Positions 28,542 to 37,748 are shown, counted from the stretch's first letter. The stretch: DNA of 64,000 bases from Hyphomicrobium album (GCF_009708035.1 NZ_WMBQ01000001.1:806001-870000), one strand, 5' to 3'. Notes: generated by a model not told the origin, from the sequence alone. Program-made: numbers and translations.

Positions 28542-29510
28542 ATGCAAGGTGACGGACCCATTTGCGTTGCGGCGCTCTACAAGTTCAGCGCGCTTCCCGA
28601 CTGCGGAAACGCCCGCGCGCCGCTCGCGCGTCTGTGCTGCGCTGAGGGCGTGAAAGGCACGCTGCTCCTCGCGCCGGAGGGGATCAACGGCACCATCGCC
28701 GGATCGGATGCCGCGATCGGGCGCGTGCTGGATCATATCCGGCACCTGGTCGGCGCCGCCGGTCTGGAGGTGAAGTTCTCCCGCGCCGCGGCCCATCCGT
28801 TCCATCGCATGAAGGTGCGGCTCAAGCGCGAGATCGTGACGCTGGGCGAGCCGCATATCGATCCCCGCCACGGCGCCGGCCGGTATGTTGCGCCCACGGA
28901 TTGGAACGCGCTGATCCGCGAGCCCGGCACCCTCGTCATCGATGCGCGTAACGACTACGAGGTGGCCGTCGGCACCTTTGCCGGCGCGATCAATCCGCAA
29001 ACCCGGACATTCCGCGAGTTCCCCGCCTGGTTCCGCGCCGAGCGCCAACGCCTGCTGGCTGGCGACGCCACGCCGAAGATCGCGATGTTCTGCACGGGCG
29101 GCATCCGCTGCGAAAAGTCGACCGCGTTTTTAAGGGCCGAGGGCCTCGACGACGTCTATCACCTGCAGGGCGGCATCCTGAGATACCTGGAGGAGGTTCC
29201 GCCCGAGCAGAGCCTATGGCAGGGCGAGTGCTTCGTTTTCGACGAGCGCGTGAGCGTCGGCCATGGCCTCGAGCCGGGCAGCCACGCGCTATGCCGGGCG
29301 TGCCGCCGGCCCGTGAGCGTTGAGGATCGGGCGTCTGAACTTTACGAGGCCGGCGTCAGTTGCCCTGGCTGTCATGCGGAGCGCAGCGACGAGCAGCGCG
29401 CCGGTTATCGGGAACGGCACCGCCAGGAGAGCCTGGCCGCGGCGCGGGGCGAGAGCCACGTCGGCGTCCCTATGACCCTGAACGCGGCCCTGATCCGTTC
29501 GGATCTATGA
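28542..29510 (+). CDS. trhO: tRNA uridine(34) hydroxylase, rhodanese-type
   Basis: 322 residues. An N-terminal acylphosphatase-like domain ([19 protein letters not shown]) precedes a rhodanese domain with the active cysteine in [12 protein letters not shown] and the strand [15 protein letters not shown]-terminal cysteine-rich tail (CRAC...CPGCH) is present, as in most TrhO/YceA proteins. TrhO hydroxylates U34 in several tRNAs, the first step to 5-methoxyuridine derivatives. The start is the ATG of MQGDGP. Its 3' end overlaps the convergent small gene by 41 bp. Confidence 0.92.
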   Translation: MQGDGPICVAALYKFSALPDCGNARAPLARLCCAEGVKGTLLLAPEGINGTIAGSDAAIGRVLDHIRHLVGAAGLEVKFSRAAAHPFHRMKVRLKREIVTLGEPHIDPRHGAGRYVAPTDWNALIREPGTLVIDARNDYEVAVGTFAGAINPQTRTFREFPAWFRAERQRLLAGDATPKIAMFCTGGIRCEKSTAFLRAEGLDDVYHLQGGILRYLEEVPPEQSLWQGECFVFDERVSVGHGLEPGSHALCRACRRPVSVEDRASELYEAGVSCPGCHAERSDEQRAGYRERHRQESLAAARGESHVGVPMTLNAALIRSDL

Positions 29511-29766
29511 CGTCTCGACCCAGCGGAGCCAACGCGCCACGCGCCGGCTCTGCGGGAACGCGGTCGAATTCGCGATCGTGGCAAGCCAATCTTTCGTCGC
29601 TGCGTCGCAGATCCGTGCACGCTTGCGGCTGGGGGCCGATCATCAACGCCGGGGTTGGCCAGAGTTCAGACCCGACGCCCATCAGCAAGGCGATCAAAAG
29701 CAAGAGCAGGATTGCGTAGGCGGGCACTGACGTCGACAACCAGTCAGGCCGTGGCGAAGCATGCAT
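29470..29766 (-). CDS. Small membrane protein with RLACHD motif
   Basis: 98 residues. One N-terminal membrane helix ([20 protein letters not shown]) precedes a short exported domain containing [19 protein letters not shown]. The two cysteines in this CxxL...RLACxD arrangement probably form a disulfide; similar motifs occur in small periplasmic proteins. The ATG is preceded by GGAGGT at ideal distance, which supports a real gene even though its 3' end overlaps trhO on the other strand. Confidence 0.7.
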   Translation of the reverse strand: MHASPRPDWLSTSVPAYAILLLLLIALLMGVGSELWPTPALMIGPQPQACTDLRRSDERLACHDREFDRVPAEPARGALAPLGRDVIDPNGSGPRSGS

Positions 29767-29871
29767 GGTGCACCTCCGATGCCGCTGATCGGCACTTAGG
29801 CTTCCTCACGTATAAAATCCATGTCGCTTGCCGGGTCGAAATATAAAGATCGGATAGAAATTCGGCTGGAG

Positions 29872-29923
29872 GTCGTGCCGGAGGCGCGCGAGCGAAGCGT
29901 GCCGGAGGCGCGCAAAATATGAG
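29872..29923. repeat. Tandem GTGCCGGAGGCGCGC units, left array
   Basis: Two head-to-tail units of about 25 bp (29872-29896, 29897-29923) sharing GTGCCGGAGGCGCGC. They lie in the 340-base gap 29767-30106, which shows no gene apart from these units and an A/T-rich stretch near 29845. Related units occur at 30619-30713, 26880 and 23774. Confidence 0.6.
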
Positions 29924-30106
29924 TGGAGGGCAGGCGAGCGTCGGCTCGCCAGCATTCTTCCTTGCGCGCCTCCCGGCGCGACACGAAGCTTGGCCAGGAC
30001 TCGAGGGGAACTCGTGGACATCGCTTGGTGCACATCTCACGTTGATCGGGCGCAGTGATGTGCGCTCTATGCGGCTTCAGGTCATTGCTAATTGGAGCCG
30101 TCGTTC

Positions 30107-30616
30107 ATGCAAACGCGCCCATCCGGCCGGTCCGTGAAGCTGATGTTGGCCGGTATCGCAGCCGTTGTCCTGGCGGGCTTCGTTGCGGTGCATTTGGCTG
30201 GACAGCCTTCCGCGCCGCCGCAAGAGGCAGCGGAGGCGGCGCAAGCGCCGTCTGAAGAAAGCTTGCCCCCCTCGCTCGATTGCGCGTTCCACAACTTCAC
30301 GCGCACGAGCGCCGTCGTATCCTTCTATTTCGACGTCGCTCTTCCAAAGGGTGAGACGCCCCGTTTTTATGAACGGGCCATTCTCTTGGCAGACGGCACG
30401 CGGTCGAACTTCGCTGGCGATGATCGCCCGGCTTGGACCTACGGTCTCGATGCCGACGGGAAACCGACGATCACATCGCCGGACGGCGCCGTGCGCATCG
30501 TGCTGTACGGGTTGAAGCTCGGCGTTGCCGGCATCTTGCCGCTTGAGGCCGGGATCAGAAGCAATGTGTACCGAAATCTGGGTGGCGAATGTCGCCAGAC
30601 CAATCTCGGCGGCTAG
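30107..30616 (+). CDS. Membrane-anchored exported protein, unknown function
   Basis: 169 residues. Residues 1-35 form a signal anchor (SVKLMLAGIAAVVLAGFVAVH). An Ala/Glu/Pro-rich linker follows, then a beta-rich domain with SLDCAFHNFTRTSAVVSFYF and ERAILLADGTRSNFAGDDRP. One cysteine near each end could pair. The start is the ATG with GGAG 9 bases upstream. The gene is bracketed on both sides by tandem TGCCGGAGGC repeats, so it may sit in a recombination-prone spot. Family unknown. Confidence 0.68.
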   Translation: MQTRPSGRSVKLMLAGIAAVVLAGFVAVHLAGQPSAPPQEAAEAAQAPSEESLPPSLDCAFHNFTRTSAVVSFYFDVALPKGETPRFYERAILLADGTRSNFAGDDRPAWTYGLDADGKPTITSPDGAVRIVLYGLKLGVAGILPLEAGIRSNVYRNLGGECRQTNLGG

Positions 30617-30618
30617 CG

Positions 30619-30713
30619 GTCCTGCCGAAGGCCGGCAAGAGAGTCGTGCCGGAGGCGCGCAAGCGAAAAAGTCCTGCCGGAGGCGGGCACGAGATGAGTG
30701 CCGGAGGCGATCG
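30619..30713. repeat. Tandem TGCCGGAGGC units, right array
   Basis: Four degenerate head-to-tail units of 18-28 bp: 30619-30642 (GTCCTGCCGAAGGCCGGC), 30643-30670, 30671-30695 and 30696-30713. They share (G)T(C)(C/G)TGCCGGAGGC. The spacing is too short and too irregular for a CRISPR array. Confidence 0.65.
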
Positions 30714-30794
30714 ACGGCCGTGCCCGTGACTAATCCGTCCGGCCCATAAGGCAATGCGCGGGCCTGCCACCGCTTCCAGCCGATACCCCCCGCA

Positions 30795-31616
30795 TCATTT
30801 CTGCGCCGAGTGAACCGCTTGCCGTCGCGGGCTTCGCGCCAGGGCCCGATCGCTTTGCGCCGAGCGGAGTGCGACCCAGCGGCGGCAGGCCGGCAGCTTC
30901 TGATTGCACTTGATCTCAAACTTCGGAGGATCCGGGCGAGCGGCGCGCACGCTGTTCGCGGCAATGCCGGCCATGTTGCGGGGATCGACCTCGATATCTC
31001 GCGCGCACTTGGCGATGAGCGCTTCGGCGGTCATGTGCGCCATGAACGGATTGGCGGAAATGGCGGCCGAGCTGAGCAGCCTTGCAACCTTCGTTTGGGG
31101 CGGCGCACGCAACAGGCGTACGGCGCCGCTGGGGCCGGTGAGGTAGGCGAGGCGCAGGTTGGTGAAGCTCGTCGGCAGGCCTTCGCCCGCAAGGTGTGCG
31201 GCATTGTCCTTCGCGTACGCCTCTGCGGCCCGGCGGGAGAAGGCGCGGTCGGTGCGCAGTCCCAGCACCGCCACGGACGAGAGCGACGCCGTCTCTTCGG
31301 CGAAGTGGCGGCGGACGACATAGAGAAACGTATCGCGGATGAACTGGAAGGGGCCGACGGCCGTGGAACGCGAATTGCGCGCCCCGTCTCGGCCACCCGA
31401 CTCCGCCATCATGAGGCGGTCGAGAAACGTTTCGAGCGTGAGCCCCGGTTGGGCGATAGCAGGATCGACGGCGACCGGCTGCGCCGAGGTTTGCGCTTGG
31501 CCGGGTTCCTCGGCGGAGGCCGAGGCTATCCCGACCGCGAGAGCGGCAATCCCGGCGCATGCCAGGGTGGTCCACCGCTGCGGCTTCGTGCGCGGATGCC
31601 GGGTGCCTTCGCGCAT
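30795..31616 (-). CDS. Exported lytic transglycosylase-like protein
   Basis: 273 residues with a signal peptide (TTLACAGIAALAVGIASASA). A transglycosylase SLT-like core has the catalytic glutamate in FLDRLMMAESGGRDG, followed by STAVGPFQFIRDTFLYVV, and AYAKDNAAHLAGEGLPTSF further on. It would cleave peptidoglycan glycan strands to 1,6-anhydro products. Two cysteines near the C terminus (IKCNQKLPACRRW) may pair. The start is an ATG with only a weak upstream site. The gene stands alone. Confidence 0.82.
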   Translation of the reverse strand: MREGTRHPRTKPQRWTTLACAGIAALAVGIASASAEEPGQAQTSAQPVAVDPAIAQPGLTLETFLDRLMMAESGGRDGARNSRSTAVGPFQFIRDTFLYVVRRHFAEETASLSSVAVLGLRTDRAFSRRAAEAYAKDNAAHLAGEGLPTSFTNLRLAYLTGPSGAVRLLRAPPQTKVARLLSSAAISANPFMAHMTAEALIAKCARDIEVDPRNMAGIAANSVRAARPDPPKFEIKCNQKLPACRRWVALRSAQSDRALARSPRRQAVHSAQK

Positions 31617-31728
31617 CCCAAGGCTCCGATCCAGTGACTAGTCGCAAGACTAGACAGGCTGTTCCAGGCTCATCCAATTCTACTACGTAATTCTATGCGC
31701 GCCATCCTGGCTACACGACCACCCGCCT

Positions 31729-32145
31729 TCACTTATCCGGGATGACGATCTTCTTGTCGGCCGTGTCGACCACGAAGATGGCGAGCAGCTTCGCCGGCTC
31801 CGTGTCGGACGCATTGTGGCTCACCTGATGATGATCCCCCGGCTTCTCCGTCCAGCTCTCGCCGGCCTTGTACGTCTTCTCGGGCTCGTCGTTGACCTTG
31901 CTGCGGATCGCGCCTTCCAGCACCCGCGCATAGATGAAGGCGGACTGCGGGTGACGGTGCGAAGGCGATCCGGCGCCGGGCTCGTACTCGACGAGCACGG
32001 TGCGCATGCTCTTGCCCGGGACGTTCGGCAGCTCCTGGTCAAACACGACGGTGACCTTCGCGCCCGGGGCGATCTCCTCGTGCGCGGCGGCGCTCGTCGC
32101 AAACAGAGCGGCAGCGATCGTCAGCAGCAGTGCAGCTTTGTTCAT
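31729..32145 (-). CDS. Exported cupin-domain protein
   Basis: 138 residues with a signal peptide (MNKAALLLTIAAALFATSAA). The single cupin barrel has motif 1 as SPSHRHPQSAFIYARVLEG and motif 2 as GDHHQVSHN, which provide a metal site of two histidines in HRH plus a later histidine. Small periplasmic cupins of this type are uncharacterised. The start is an ATG after GAGGAG. It stands alone between the transglycosylase and an FkbM methyltransferase. Confidence 0.8.
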   Translation of the reverse strand: MNKAALLLTIAAALFATSAAAHEEIAPGAKVTVVFDQELPNVPGKSMRTVLVEYEPGAGSPSHRHPQSAFIYARVLEGAIRSKVNDEPEKTYKAGESWTEKPGDHHQVSHNASDTEPAKLLAIFVVDTADKKIVIPDK

Positions 32146-32286
32146 GGTGTTTCTCCTCTCTCTGCGTTCGCCCCCGCTAGGCTCGTGCCCAGGCGCAATC
32201 CTGGGGGGCCGGAGCGGCGCAATCACGCGAGCTTGGCACGCCAGGATGACTATCCGCTAACGGCCCTTGCTGCCATCGGTGTCCGA

Positions 32287-33129
32287 TTATTCAGCTGCAG
32301 CTGCCGAACTCAAGGTAGGGACTAATACCGTGTTCTGTTTGTGCAGATGACCGTCGATCCGATAGCCAAGCGGAAAGAGGAACTCTGCGAGCCATTCCTT
32401 GGGCGGCAACGTTTCCACAATTATGAGCGGGCGATTCCGGCGAATAGTCGCCAACGCTCCTGCAAGAGCATTCGTTTCGTATCCCTCGATATCGAGGTGC
32501 AGGACACTGATCACGCTGTCTTGCGGAACAACTTCGTCGATCGAGACAACCTGTGCGGTGACTGTGTCGCCTCGATCCGGACCGGAACCCTGATCGGCCG
32601 CTACGTAACTGAGTTCTCCGAGCGCCCTGCCATCCGCGTCGCTCGTCACGAGACTGCAGGTGCCGCCTTTTTCCCCGAGGGCAGCGTTGATGAGCCTAAC
32701 GTTCCGCAAATCATTGATGAGAATCGTAATGAGCGCGCAGCGATAGTTTTCGGGGTCCGGCTCGAACGCCCATATCTTGCAGGAAGGCGCACACGCGCGG
32801 GAAATCCCAGGCAGGAAGTCGCCGAAAAACGCGCCTGCGTGGATGACATCTCCATGCTTTGCATATTTCGCAATGTACTCGATCGTGTCCGGCTCATACA
32901 CATACCCCCGGAGCAGCAGCTGCGAAGCCACACGATCCGCGGAAGAGTGGGGCATGCAATAGCCCCCCAGCTTGTTGTAGACGATCTGACACTGCAGCAC
33001 CGGCCACTTGCCATAGCGCCATGCGCGATAGCGTGGCGTCGTTCGATGCACGGCTAGACGGATCCGCTGTGCCAAAGGATGCAAGCGGGCCGGGACAATT
33101 TTTTTGGCAAATGCGACGGCATCGGTCAT
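32287..33129 (-). CDS. FkbM-family methyltransferase
   Basis: 280 residues, cytosolic. The SAM-binding region begins at GDVIHAGAFFGDFLPGI and continues with KIWAFEPDPENYRCA; LHLDIEGYETNALAGA is the conserved FkbM segment. The family O-methylates sugars and polyketides. No biosynthetic partners are adjacent. Start: ATG at 33127-33129; the upstream site is not strong. The substrate is unknown, plausibly a surface sugar. Confidence 0.85.
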   Translation of the reverse strand: MTDAVAFAKKIVPARLHPLAQRIRLAVHRTTPRYRAWRYGKWPVLQCQIVYNKLGGYCMPHSSADRVASQLLLRGYVYEPDTIEYIAKYAKHGDVIHAGAFFGDFLPGISRACAPSCKIWAFEPDPENYRCALITILINDLRNVRLINAALGEKGGTCSLVTSDADGRALGELSYVAADQGSGPDRGDTVTAQVVSIDEVVPQDSVISVLHLDIEGYETNALAGALATIRRNRPLIIVETLPPKEWLAEFLFPLGYRIDGHLHKQNTVLVPTLSSAAAAE

Positions 33130-33488
33130 GGCTTCGGCTCGCAGTCCGATGAGAAGCGGAATGAAGCTCGAGCACCGTGAGGCAGGAGCCTATCGACGGA
33201 GCGGCTGCGGGACAATTAGGAGGGCGCTTCCTCCGATAACACTTTTGGACGAAGTCGCGGCAGCACGACTACCTCATAAGGGCAATCCGGGCCGGTCAGC
33301 ACGTCTCCTGCGCCCGGTCGTCAGTACACATTACATCAGCTAGCCGACACTTTGCAGAGCTAAGGAGAAAATCTTCGTTGCGCCACACCACCGTCAGTTT
33401 GCTAGCCTAGGTTTGCAACGCTCCGGGGGGAGCCGCACGCGTGGTCGCCCGACCGGGTCGAGGAGTATCTATTCAGGGGAAGTCTTAC
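33130..33488. other. Intergenic region, 359 bases, no gene seen
   Basis: Divergent spacer between the FkbM gene and the small secreted protein gene. A 79-codon open frame (33104-33343) is present but has no ribosome-binding site and overlaps the FkbM start, so I do not call it. No repeats or hairpins stand out. Confidence 0.5.
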
Positions 33489-33680
33489 ATGAAGTTCGCA
33501 GCACAGACCCTTTCCGTATTGGCGGCCGCGGGCCTGCTGATGGGTGCCATGGGCGCAGCTCCGGCGATTGCCGCCGGCAAGAAAGCCGCGACGCCCAAGG
33601 ACCCCAACATCTTCCAGCTTATCGATGCGGACCTGAAGGCCATCGACAAGGCGATCTTCGGCACGCCTAAGAAGAAGTAA
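33489..33680 (+). CDS. Small secreted lysine-rich protein
   Basis: 63 residues with a signal peptide (MKFAAQTLSVLAAAGLLMGA) cleaved near AIA-AGKK. A short mature peptide of about 36 residues has lysines at both ends and an amphipathic helix IFQLIDADLKAIDKAIFG. GGGGA lies before the ATG. A strong hairpin follows the stop. Function unknown. Confidence 0.65.
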   Translation: MKFAAQTLSVLAAAGLLMGAMGAAPAIAAGKKAATPKDPNIFQLIDADLKAIDKAIFGTPKKK

Positions 33681-33700
33681 GCACGCAACAGCGCAATTGA

Positions 33701-33732
33701 GCGACCCGCCGACCTCACGGTCGGCAGGTCGC
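33701..33732. terminator. Terminator hairpin between convergent genes
   Basis: GCGACCCGCCGACC (33701-33714) pairs with GGTCGGCAGGTCGC (33719-33732), 13 of 14 positions, loop TCAC. There is no T-run. It serves the small secreted gene and probably the beta-barrel gene coming from the other side. Confidence 0.7.
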
Positions 33733-33786
33733 TCGCTCGAGTGCGCCTTACCGTGCTGCCGCCGCCCGTGGCCGAACCGAACTAGT

Positions 33787-34518
33787 TCAATGGCAACAGT
33801 TGAACTTGTAGACGACCTCGGTGGTCGCCGTCCCGACGACGGGATCGAAGTTCAGGAAGAAGGGCGGCGCGATTCCCGATTCCAAGCGCGCCTCTCGACC
33901 GTAGTCCGCATAGCGCGCCTCGCTGCGCCAAAACCATCCGCTGTGCAGGGCCACTTCAAGGCCGCCGCCGACGAACCAGCCGCTGGCTTCGTAGTCCGCC
34001 AATTGGGCATTCGGCAGCAGCGCGCCGGTGAAGCTGTTGTGCAGAGCCCCGCCCGAGAAGTGCGTCTGCGTGTAGCCGACGCTCCAATAGTTGAGGATGT
34101 CCGGCGTCATCAGCCAGCCGGCGCGGGCGCCAATGAACCAAGCCCTGTCATTGCTGGTTTCGGTGGTCGTGAAGACCGCGTCGCTGGTTCGTCCACGCAT
34201 GTCGGCGAAGTCGTAGTTGAACAAAACGCCGACCACGATGCGTTCGGTGAACTGATGGTCGTACCCGAAGCCGACCTCGCCCAGCCAGCCTCTGCCGGCG
34301 TGATCCGTCGTGGCGCAGGAGACGCAGCGCCCGGGCGCATCGGTCGTCGTCTCCGCATCCCAAATGCCGTAGCCGACGCCGGCGTTGGCGTAAAAGCCCG
34401 TCCAGATGGGCGCTAGCGCGACGGGTGTTCGGGCCGGCTCCCAGCCGTCAGCGCCGGCAGTTCCAGCTGCAAAGATCAGAGACGACGCAATGACGATTGC
34501 AGAAAGTTGCCGGCGCAT
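33787..34518 (-). CDS. Outer membrane beta-barrel protein, Omp25/Omp31-like
   Basis: 243 residues with a signal peptide (MRRQLSAIVIASSLIFAAGT). An eight-strand-type barrel begins WTGFYANAGVGYGIWD, a signature of the rhizobial Omp25/31 and porin-like group, and ends in TEVVYKFNCCH. The terminal Cys-Cys-His is unusual; most barrels of this group end in an aromatic residue. The start is the ATG after GGAGGT. A pair of cysteines (RCVSCATTD) lies in the first loop. Confidence 0.85.
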   Translation of the reverse strand: MRRQLSAIVIASSLIFAAGTAGADGWEPARTPVALAPIWTGFYANAGVGYGIWDAETTTDAPGRCVSCATTDHAGRGWLGEVGFGYDHQFTERIVVGVLFNYDFADMRGRTSDAVFTTTETSNDRAWFIGARAGWLMTPDILNYWSVGYTQTHFSGGALHNSFTGALLPNAQLADYEASGWFVGGGLEVALHSGWFWRSEARYADYGREARLESGIAPPFFLNFDPVVGTATTEVVYKFNCCH

Positions 34519-34696
34519 GAATACCTCCAAAATAAGGTTTCAAAGCGCTGGAGGGATTCGAATAGCGTGTCGAGAAATGGCGGCAGCCAAAACGCAATGG
34601 CGCACAGATCATTGATGGCGCGTTCGCGCCGGCCCACCCGAAGAGGTTAGGCGACTTCGGATGCGCGCGGCGGCGAGACGCCCGTGCAGCGCCAGA

Positions 34697-35179
34697 TCAG
34701 GCCACCAGCGACCCCAGCGTCCCGTCGGCCACCATCTTGTCCTTCACCTTCTGCGGGATGGGATAGAGCACGCCCTCGCCCTCGAGCATGTGCTTGCCCT
34801 CCTTGTCCTCCACCCAGCAGCTGAAGACGACGTTCTTCTCGCCCTTCTCCTTCACCTGCGCGACGGCCGTGTAGGGCTGATCCAAGAACACCGGCGCCAG
34901 AAAGGTCAGCTTCTGCCCGCCCCAGATGGCGCCGAGGCCGGGCATGTCCATGCCGAAGATGCCGGAGAACTTGGCGACCGAGATCATTCCGTGGGCGATG
35001 CGCGTCTTGAAGACCGTGCCCTTCGCATAGTCCTCGTTGAAGTGCGCGGGATTGAAGTCGCCGGACAGCTCCGCGAACTTCTGCACGTCGCCGTCGCTGA
35101 TGGAATACGGCAGCCGCAACGTGTCGCCGACGTTCAGGTCATTGAGGCTCTTGCAGGCGCGGGGCAGCGGATTGGCCAT
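34697..35179 (-). CDS. MaoC-like (R)-specific enoyl-CoA hydratase
   Basis: 160 residues in a single hot-dog fold. The hydratase-2 motif is intact: GDFNPAHFNEDYA followed by KTRIAHGMI, supplying the catalytic Asp and His. Members hydrate trans-2-enoyl-CoA to (R)-3-hydroxyacyl-CoA, feeding PHA synthesis or other lipid routes. Start: ATG of MANPLPR with GGAG upstream. It stands alone, with no phaC nearby. Confidence 0.87.
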   Translation of the reverse strand: MANPLPRACKSLNDLNVGDTLRLPYSISDGDVQKFAELSGDFNPAHFNEDYAKGTVFKTRIAHGMISVAKFSGIFGMDMPGLGAIWGGQKLTFLAPVFLDQPYTAVAQVKEKGEKNVVFSCWVEDKEGKHMLEGEGVLYPIPQKVKDKMVADGTLGSLVA

Positions 35180-35348
35180 CGGGAGAGCTCCTTTCGAACT
35201 TGCGCCGTACACTTTTCATGGATTTGCGCGCGCGATCAACCGCGCGACGCGTGGCCGTGGTTTATCATCCCAATGCGACGCGCTTGACGTCCGCACTGAA
35301 GCCCGCCAATGCTCGCGCCGTTGTCAGAACGCAAAGCTTTCTTTCCGC

Positions 35349-35891
35349 ATGCGCATGCGCACTCTCGTCCCATCATTCCTGATTGCTGCTCTCTTGCTGG
35401 CGTTCCTCGCCGCGGGAGACGCCGCCGTCGCCGTCTCCGAGGACGTCTGCGAGCAGCAGCGCGCCCTCTATCCAAAAGACTGGAACGACGTGCTCAAGGC
35501 CAAGCCGCTGTACCGCTGCCAGTCGCACTACGACGGCACGCTGCTGGTCTCTATCGGTCCGCCCGATGAGAAGGGCAGCAGCATCCTGAACCTCGTCCCC
35601 ATCGAGCCGGAGGGCGAGATCAAGCTCAGGCTCGACGACGACCGCCAAGTGTACCGCATGTGGCTCGATGCCGACCAGGCGCGCCGCCTCGAGGAGGGCC
35701 GCTACTTCGCCACCGTCGTGCGCACGCAGGAGTCCTGCTGGATCCGCGGCGACCTGAGCGGCGATCCGGTCTTCTTCATGGACATCGCCGACCCGCCGTC
35801 GGACAGCGAGGGCGCCGGCGCGTTCTATAACAAGGCGCCGCGCATCAGCGCCTTCAAAGGGTCGAGCTATACCTGCGAGCCGGTCAAATAG
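35349..35891 (+). CDS. Exported hypothetical protein
   Basis: 180 residues with a signal peptide (TLVPSFLIAALLLAFLAAGD). The mature domain is beta-rich with four cysteines (EDVCEQQ, YRCQSHYDG, ESCWIRG, YTCEPVK), likely two disulfides. The start may be either of two ATGs (35349 or 35355). No family recognised. It is divergent from the MaoC gene. Confidence 0.68.
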   Translation: MRMRTLVPSFLIAALLLAFLAAGDAAVAVSEDVCEQQRALYPKDWNDVLKAKPLYRCQSHYDGTLLVSIGPPDEKGSSILNLVPIEPEGEIKLRLDDDRQVYRMWLDADQARRLEEGRYFATVVRTQESCWIRGDLSGDPVFFMDIADPPSDSEGAGAFYNKAPRISAFKGSSYTCEPVK

Positions 35892-36071
35892 CGGCGGGGA
35901 AATGGGCGGCGGAGCGCGCCACAGCGCCCCTGCGGCAACGTCGGACCTGGCACCGGAGCAGGGATTGGGCGAAGCACCGTCGTCATCCTTCCCCCAAATG
36001 GGGGGCTGCACGTTCACCATGGCGCAGAGTAGGATGTGGAACTCGCCCTCCCCCCGGAGGCTTACTTACCC

Positions 36072-36530
36072 ATGCCAAGAGTACCCGTCAGTCTGGGTGG
36101 GGCAGTCGTCGTATATTTGCTTGCGATGGCTGGCCTTAGTCTGTTCGCCCTCAAGCTCTCGTCGGTTGTCGCCGGTAAGGCGATCGCTCTCGGTGTGCCC
36201 TATCTATTGGACAAGGACCCGCGCCGGCCCTCGCGTGTCGAGCAACGGCATATCGAGGTGGCGCTGGCAGTCCCGCCGATGCCCGTCGCCAAAGTCGCTG
36301 CCTTGCAGGAGCCGGGGGTAGCTTCCGGTGTCCTTGCCGCCCAGCTCGATTCTGCCGAAGCCGAAGGATCGCGCGTCGAGATCGCAGCTCTTGGCGAAGC
36401 GACAACCCTTCGCAGGGAAGGATCGAGAAAGCTTCGCCTCAGGCGCTTGGCGTATCGCGCTGCAACACGCCCGGCCGCGGCGGACGCATTCAATCGCAGT
36501 TTCGGGGTGCTCCCCATCGCTTCGAACTAG
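36072..36530 (+). CDS. Hypothetical protein with one membrane helix
   Basis: 152 residues. An N-terminal membrane helix (GGAVVVYLLAMAGLSLFAL) precedes a long soluble part rich in Ala, Arg and Glu without recognised motifs. The start was placed at the ATG with GGAGG 11 bases upstream; a GTG at 36036 would add 12 residues. Function unknown. The 180-base gap before it holds nothing notable. Confidence 0.5.
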   Translation: MPRVPVSLGGAVVVYLLAMAGLSLFALKLSSVVAGKAIALGVPYLLDKDPRRPSRVEQRHIEVALAVPPMPVAKVAALQEPGVASGVLAAQLDSAEAEGSRVEIAALGEATTLRREGSRKLRLRRLAYRAATRPAAADAFNRSFGVLPIASN

Positions 36531-36681
36531 TTCGGCGATTTAGCTTGCCGTCCCCAGTTGCCCTCGGCCCTTTATCGGGCCGGACCACCCCGCCTTGATC
36601 GGCGACATTACGAAATCGAAACGGGATTCCGCGAGGCGCGGCTGCTAGGCAGAAAGCAGTCGCGCTTGGAGTTTGCATGAC

Positions 36682-36855
36682 ATGATATCTGGTCCCCCGC
36701 CCGGTCGCATCGCAATGCTCTTCACCGCCTGGGCCGATTGGCTGTTTGAAAAACTTTCCCCGCCGCAGCCGGCGCCGACGCAGCGGACACTGCCGCCGAA
36801 GCTCGTGAAGTCTGATCGAGACGCCGGCACCCCCAAGACTGCGGCACGGCGCTAG
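36682..36855 (+). CDS. Possible small membrane-associated peptide
   Basis: 57 codons. An amphipathic or membrane-touching segment (RIAMLFTAWADWLFEKL) is followed by a Pro/Lys/Arg-rich tail. GGAG lies 10 bases before the ATG. Support is weak: no homologue recognised and no neighbour in an operon. The 285 bases that follow (36856-37140) show nothing else. Confidence 0.3.
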   Translation: MISGPPPGRIAMLFTAWADWLFEKLSPPQPAPTQRTLPPKLVKSDRDAGTPKTAARR

Positions 36856-37140
36856 GAACTGCGATCCCGACGCCGGCGCAGCGGCGAGCGGCCACGCGGG
36901 CAGTCGCCGCGCGCGTATTGCCAGCGCGTGACGGCCACCTATCCCCCGACGTCGTGTCAGTGGCCGTCGTTCAGTCCTATCGGCGCGCGCGCCACCGGGG
37001 TATCGTGACTCGTTGCGTGTCGTCGTTGTAGCGCGCGCCCCAGCGCGGTCGCGCACCTAATTTGCTTCCGTAAATGGATACTCATGCCGGGCTTGCCGGC
37101 GCTGCCGTGGCTCGGCCAATTCCGCTCAGGGAGAAATGCC

Positions 37141-37719
37141 ATGGCACAACCGACCCCCGATTCACGTCCCGGCCAGATGATCTTCGCCGCCCTCGCCAAG
37201 AAGAACGACCGTCTCTACTGGGGCGGCGTCGCCATGGCCATCGTCGGCGCGCTGGCGCTGCTGTTCCCGTTCGGCGCAACGCTGGCGATTGCCATCATGG
37301 CCGGATGGCTCCTCATCCTCGCCGGCGCCGTCACCATCGCCGACGCGTTCACGGTCGAGGGCACGGGACCGTTCTTCGGCCAGCTGCTCATCGGCCTGTT
37401 GAAGCTGGTGCTGGGCATCTACCTCGTGCGCCATCCCGATGTCAGCATGGTGTTGCTGACGCTGCTGCTGGCTGCCGTGTTCGTCATCGACGGTGCAGCG
37501 CAACTCGCCATGGCCTTCGAGTTGCGGCCGGTGGACGGATGGGGTTGGCTGCTGCTGGCGGGCATCGTCGCCATCGCCGTCGGCATCCTGCTGGCAGCCG
37601 AGCTCGATGCGATGTCGCAAATCACGCTCGGCATTCTGCTCGGCGTCAGCTTCCTGACCAGCGGCCTGGCGCGGATCGCCGTTTCGCACCGGCTGACGGC
37701 CATGGCCAAGGGCCGCTAG
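37141..37719 (+). CDS. HdeD-family acid-resistance membrane protein
   Basis: 192 residues with six membrane helices arranged as three repeated hairpins, the HdeD/DUF308 pattern. Each pair has the small-residue signature seen in WGGVAMAIVGALALLFPFGA and LLLAGIVAIAVGILLAAELD. In E. coli HdeD supports acid resistance at high cell density; elsewhere the role is open. Start: the ATG of MAQPT after GGGAGA. A GC-rich terminator follows. Confidence 0.85.
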   Translation: MAQPTPDSRPGQMIFAALAKKNDRLYWGGVAMAIVGALALLFPFGATLAIAIMAGWLLILAGAVTIADAFTVEGTGPFFGQLLIGLLKLVLGIYLVRHPDVSMVLLTLLLAAVFVIDGAAQLAMAFELRPVDGWGWLLLAGIVAIAVGILLAAELDAMSQITLGILLGVSFLTSGLARIAVSHRLTAMAKGR

Positions 37720-37748
37720 CCGCGCGGAATTGCCAGTTACGCAAGCAG

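Noticed and set aside
30619-30713. CRISPR array
   Set aside because: Units are adjacent without spacers, differ in length and are degenerate; no cas genes.
33104-33343. 79-codon frame between the FkbM and small secreted protein genes
   Set aside because: Overlaps the FkbM start region, has no ribosome-binding site and no protein-like pattern.
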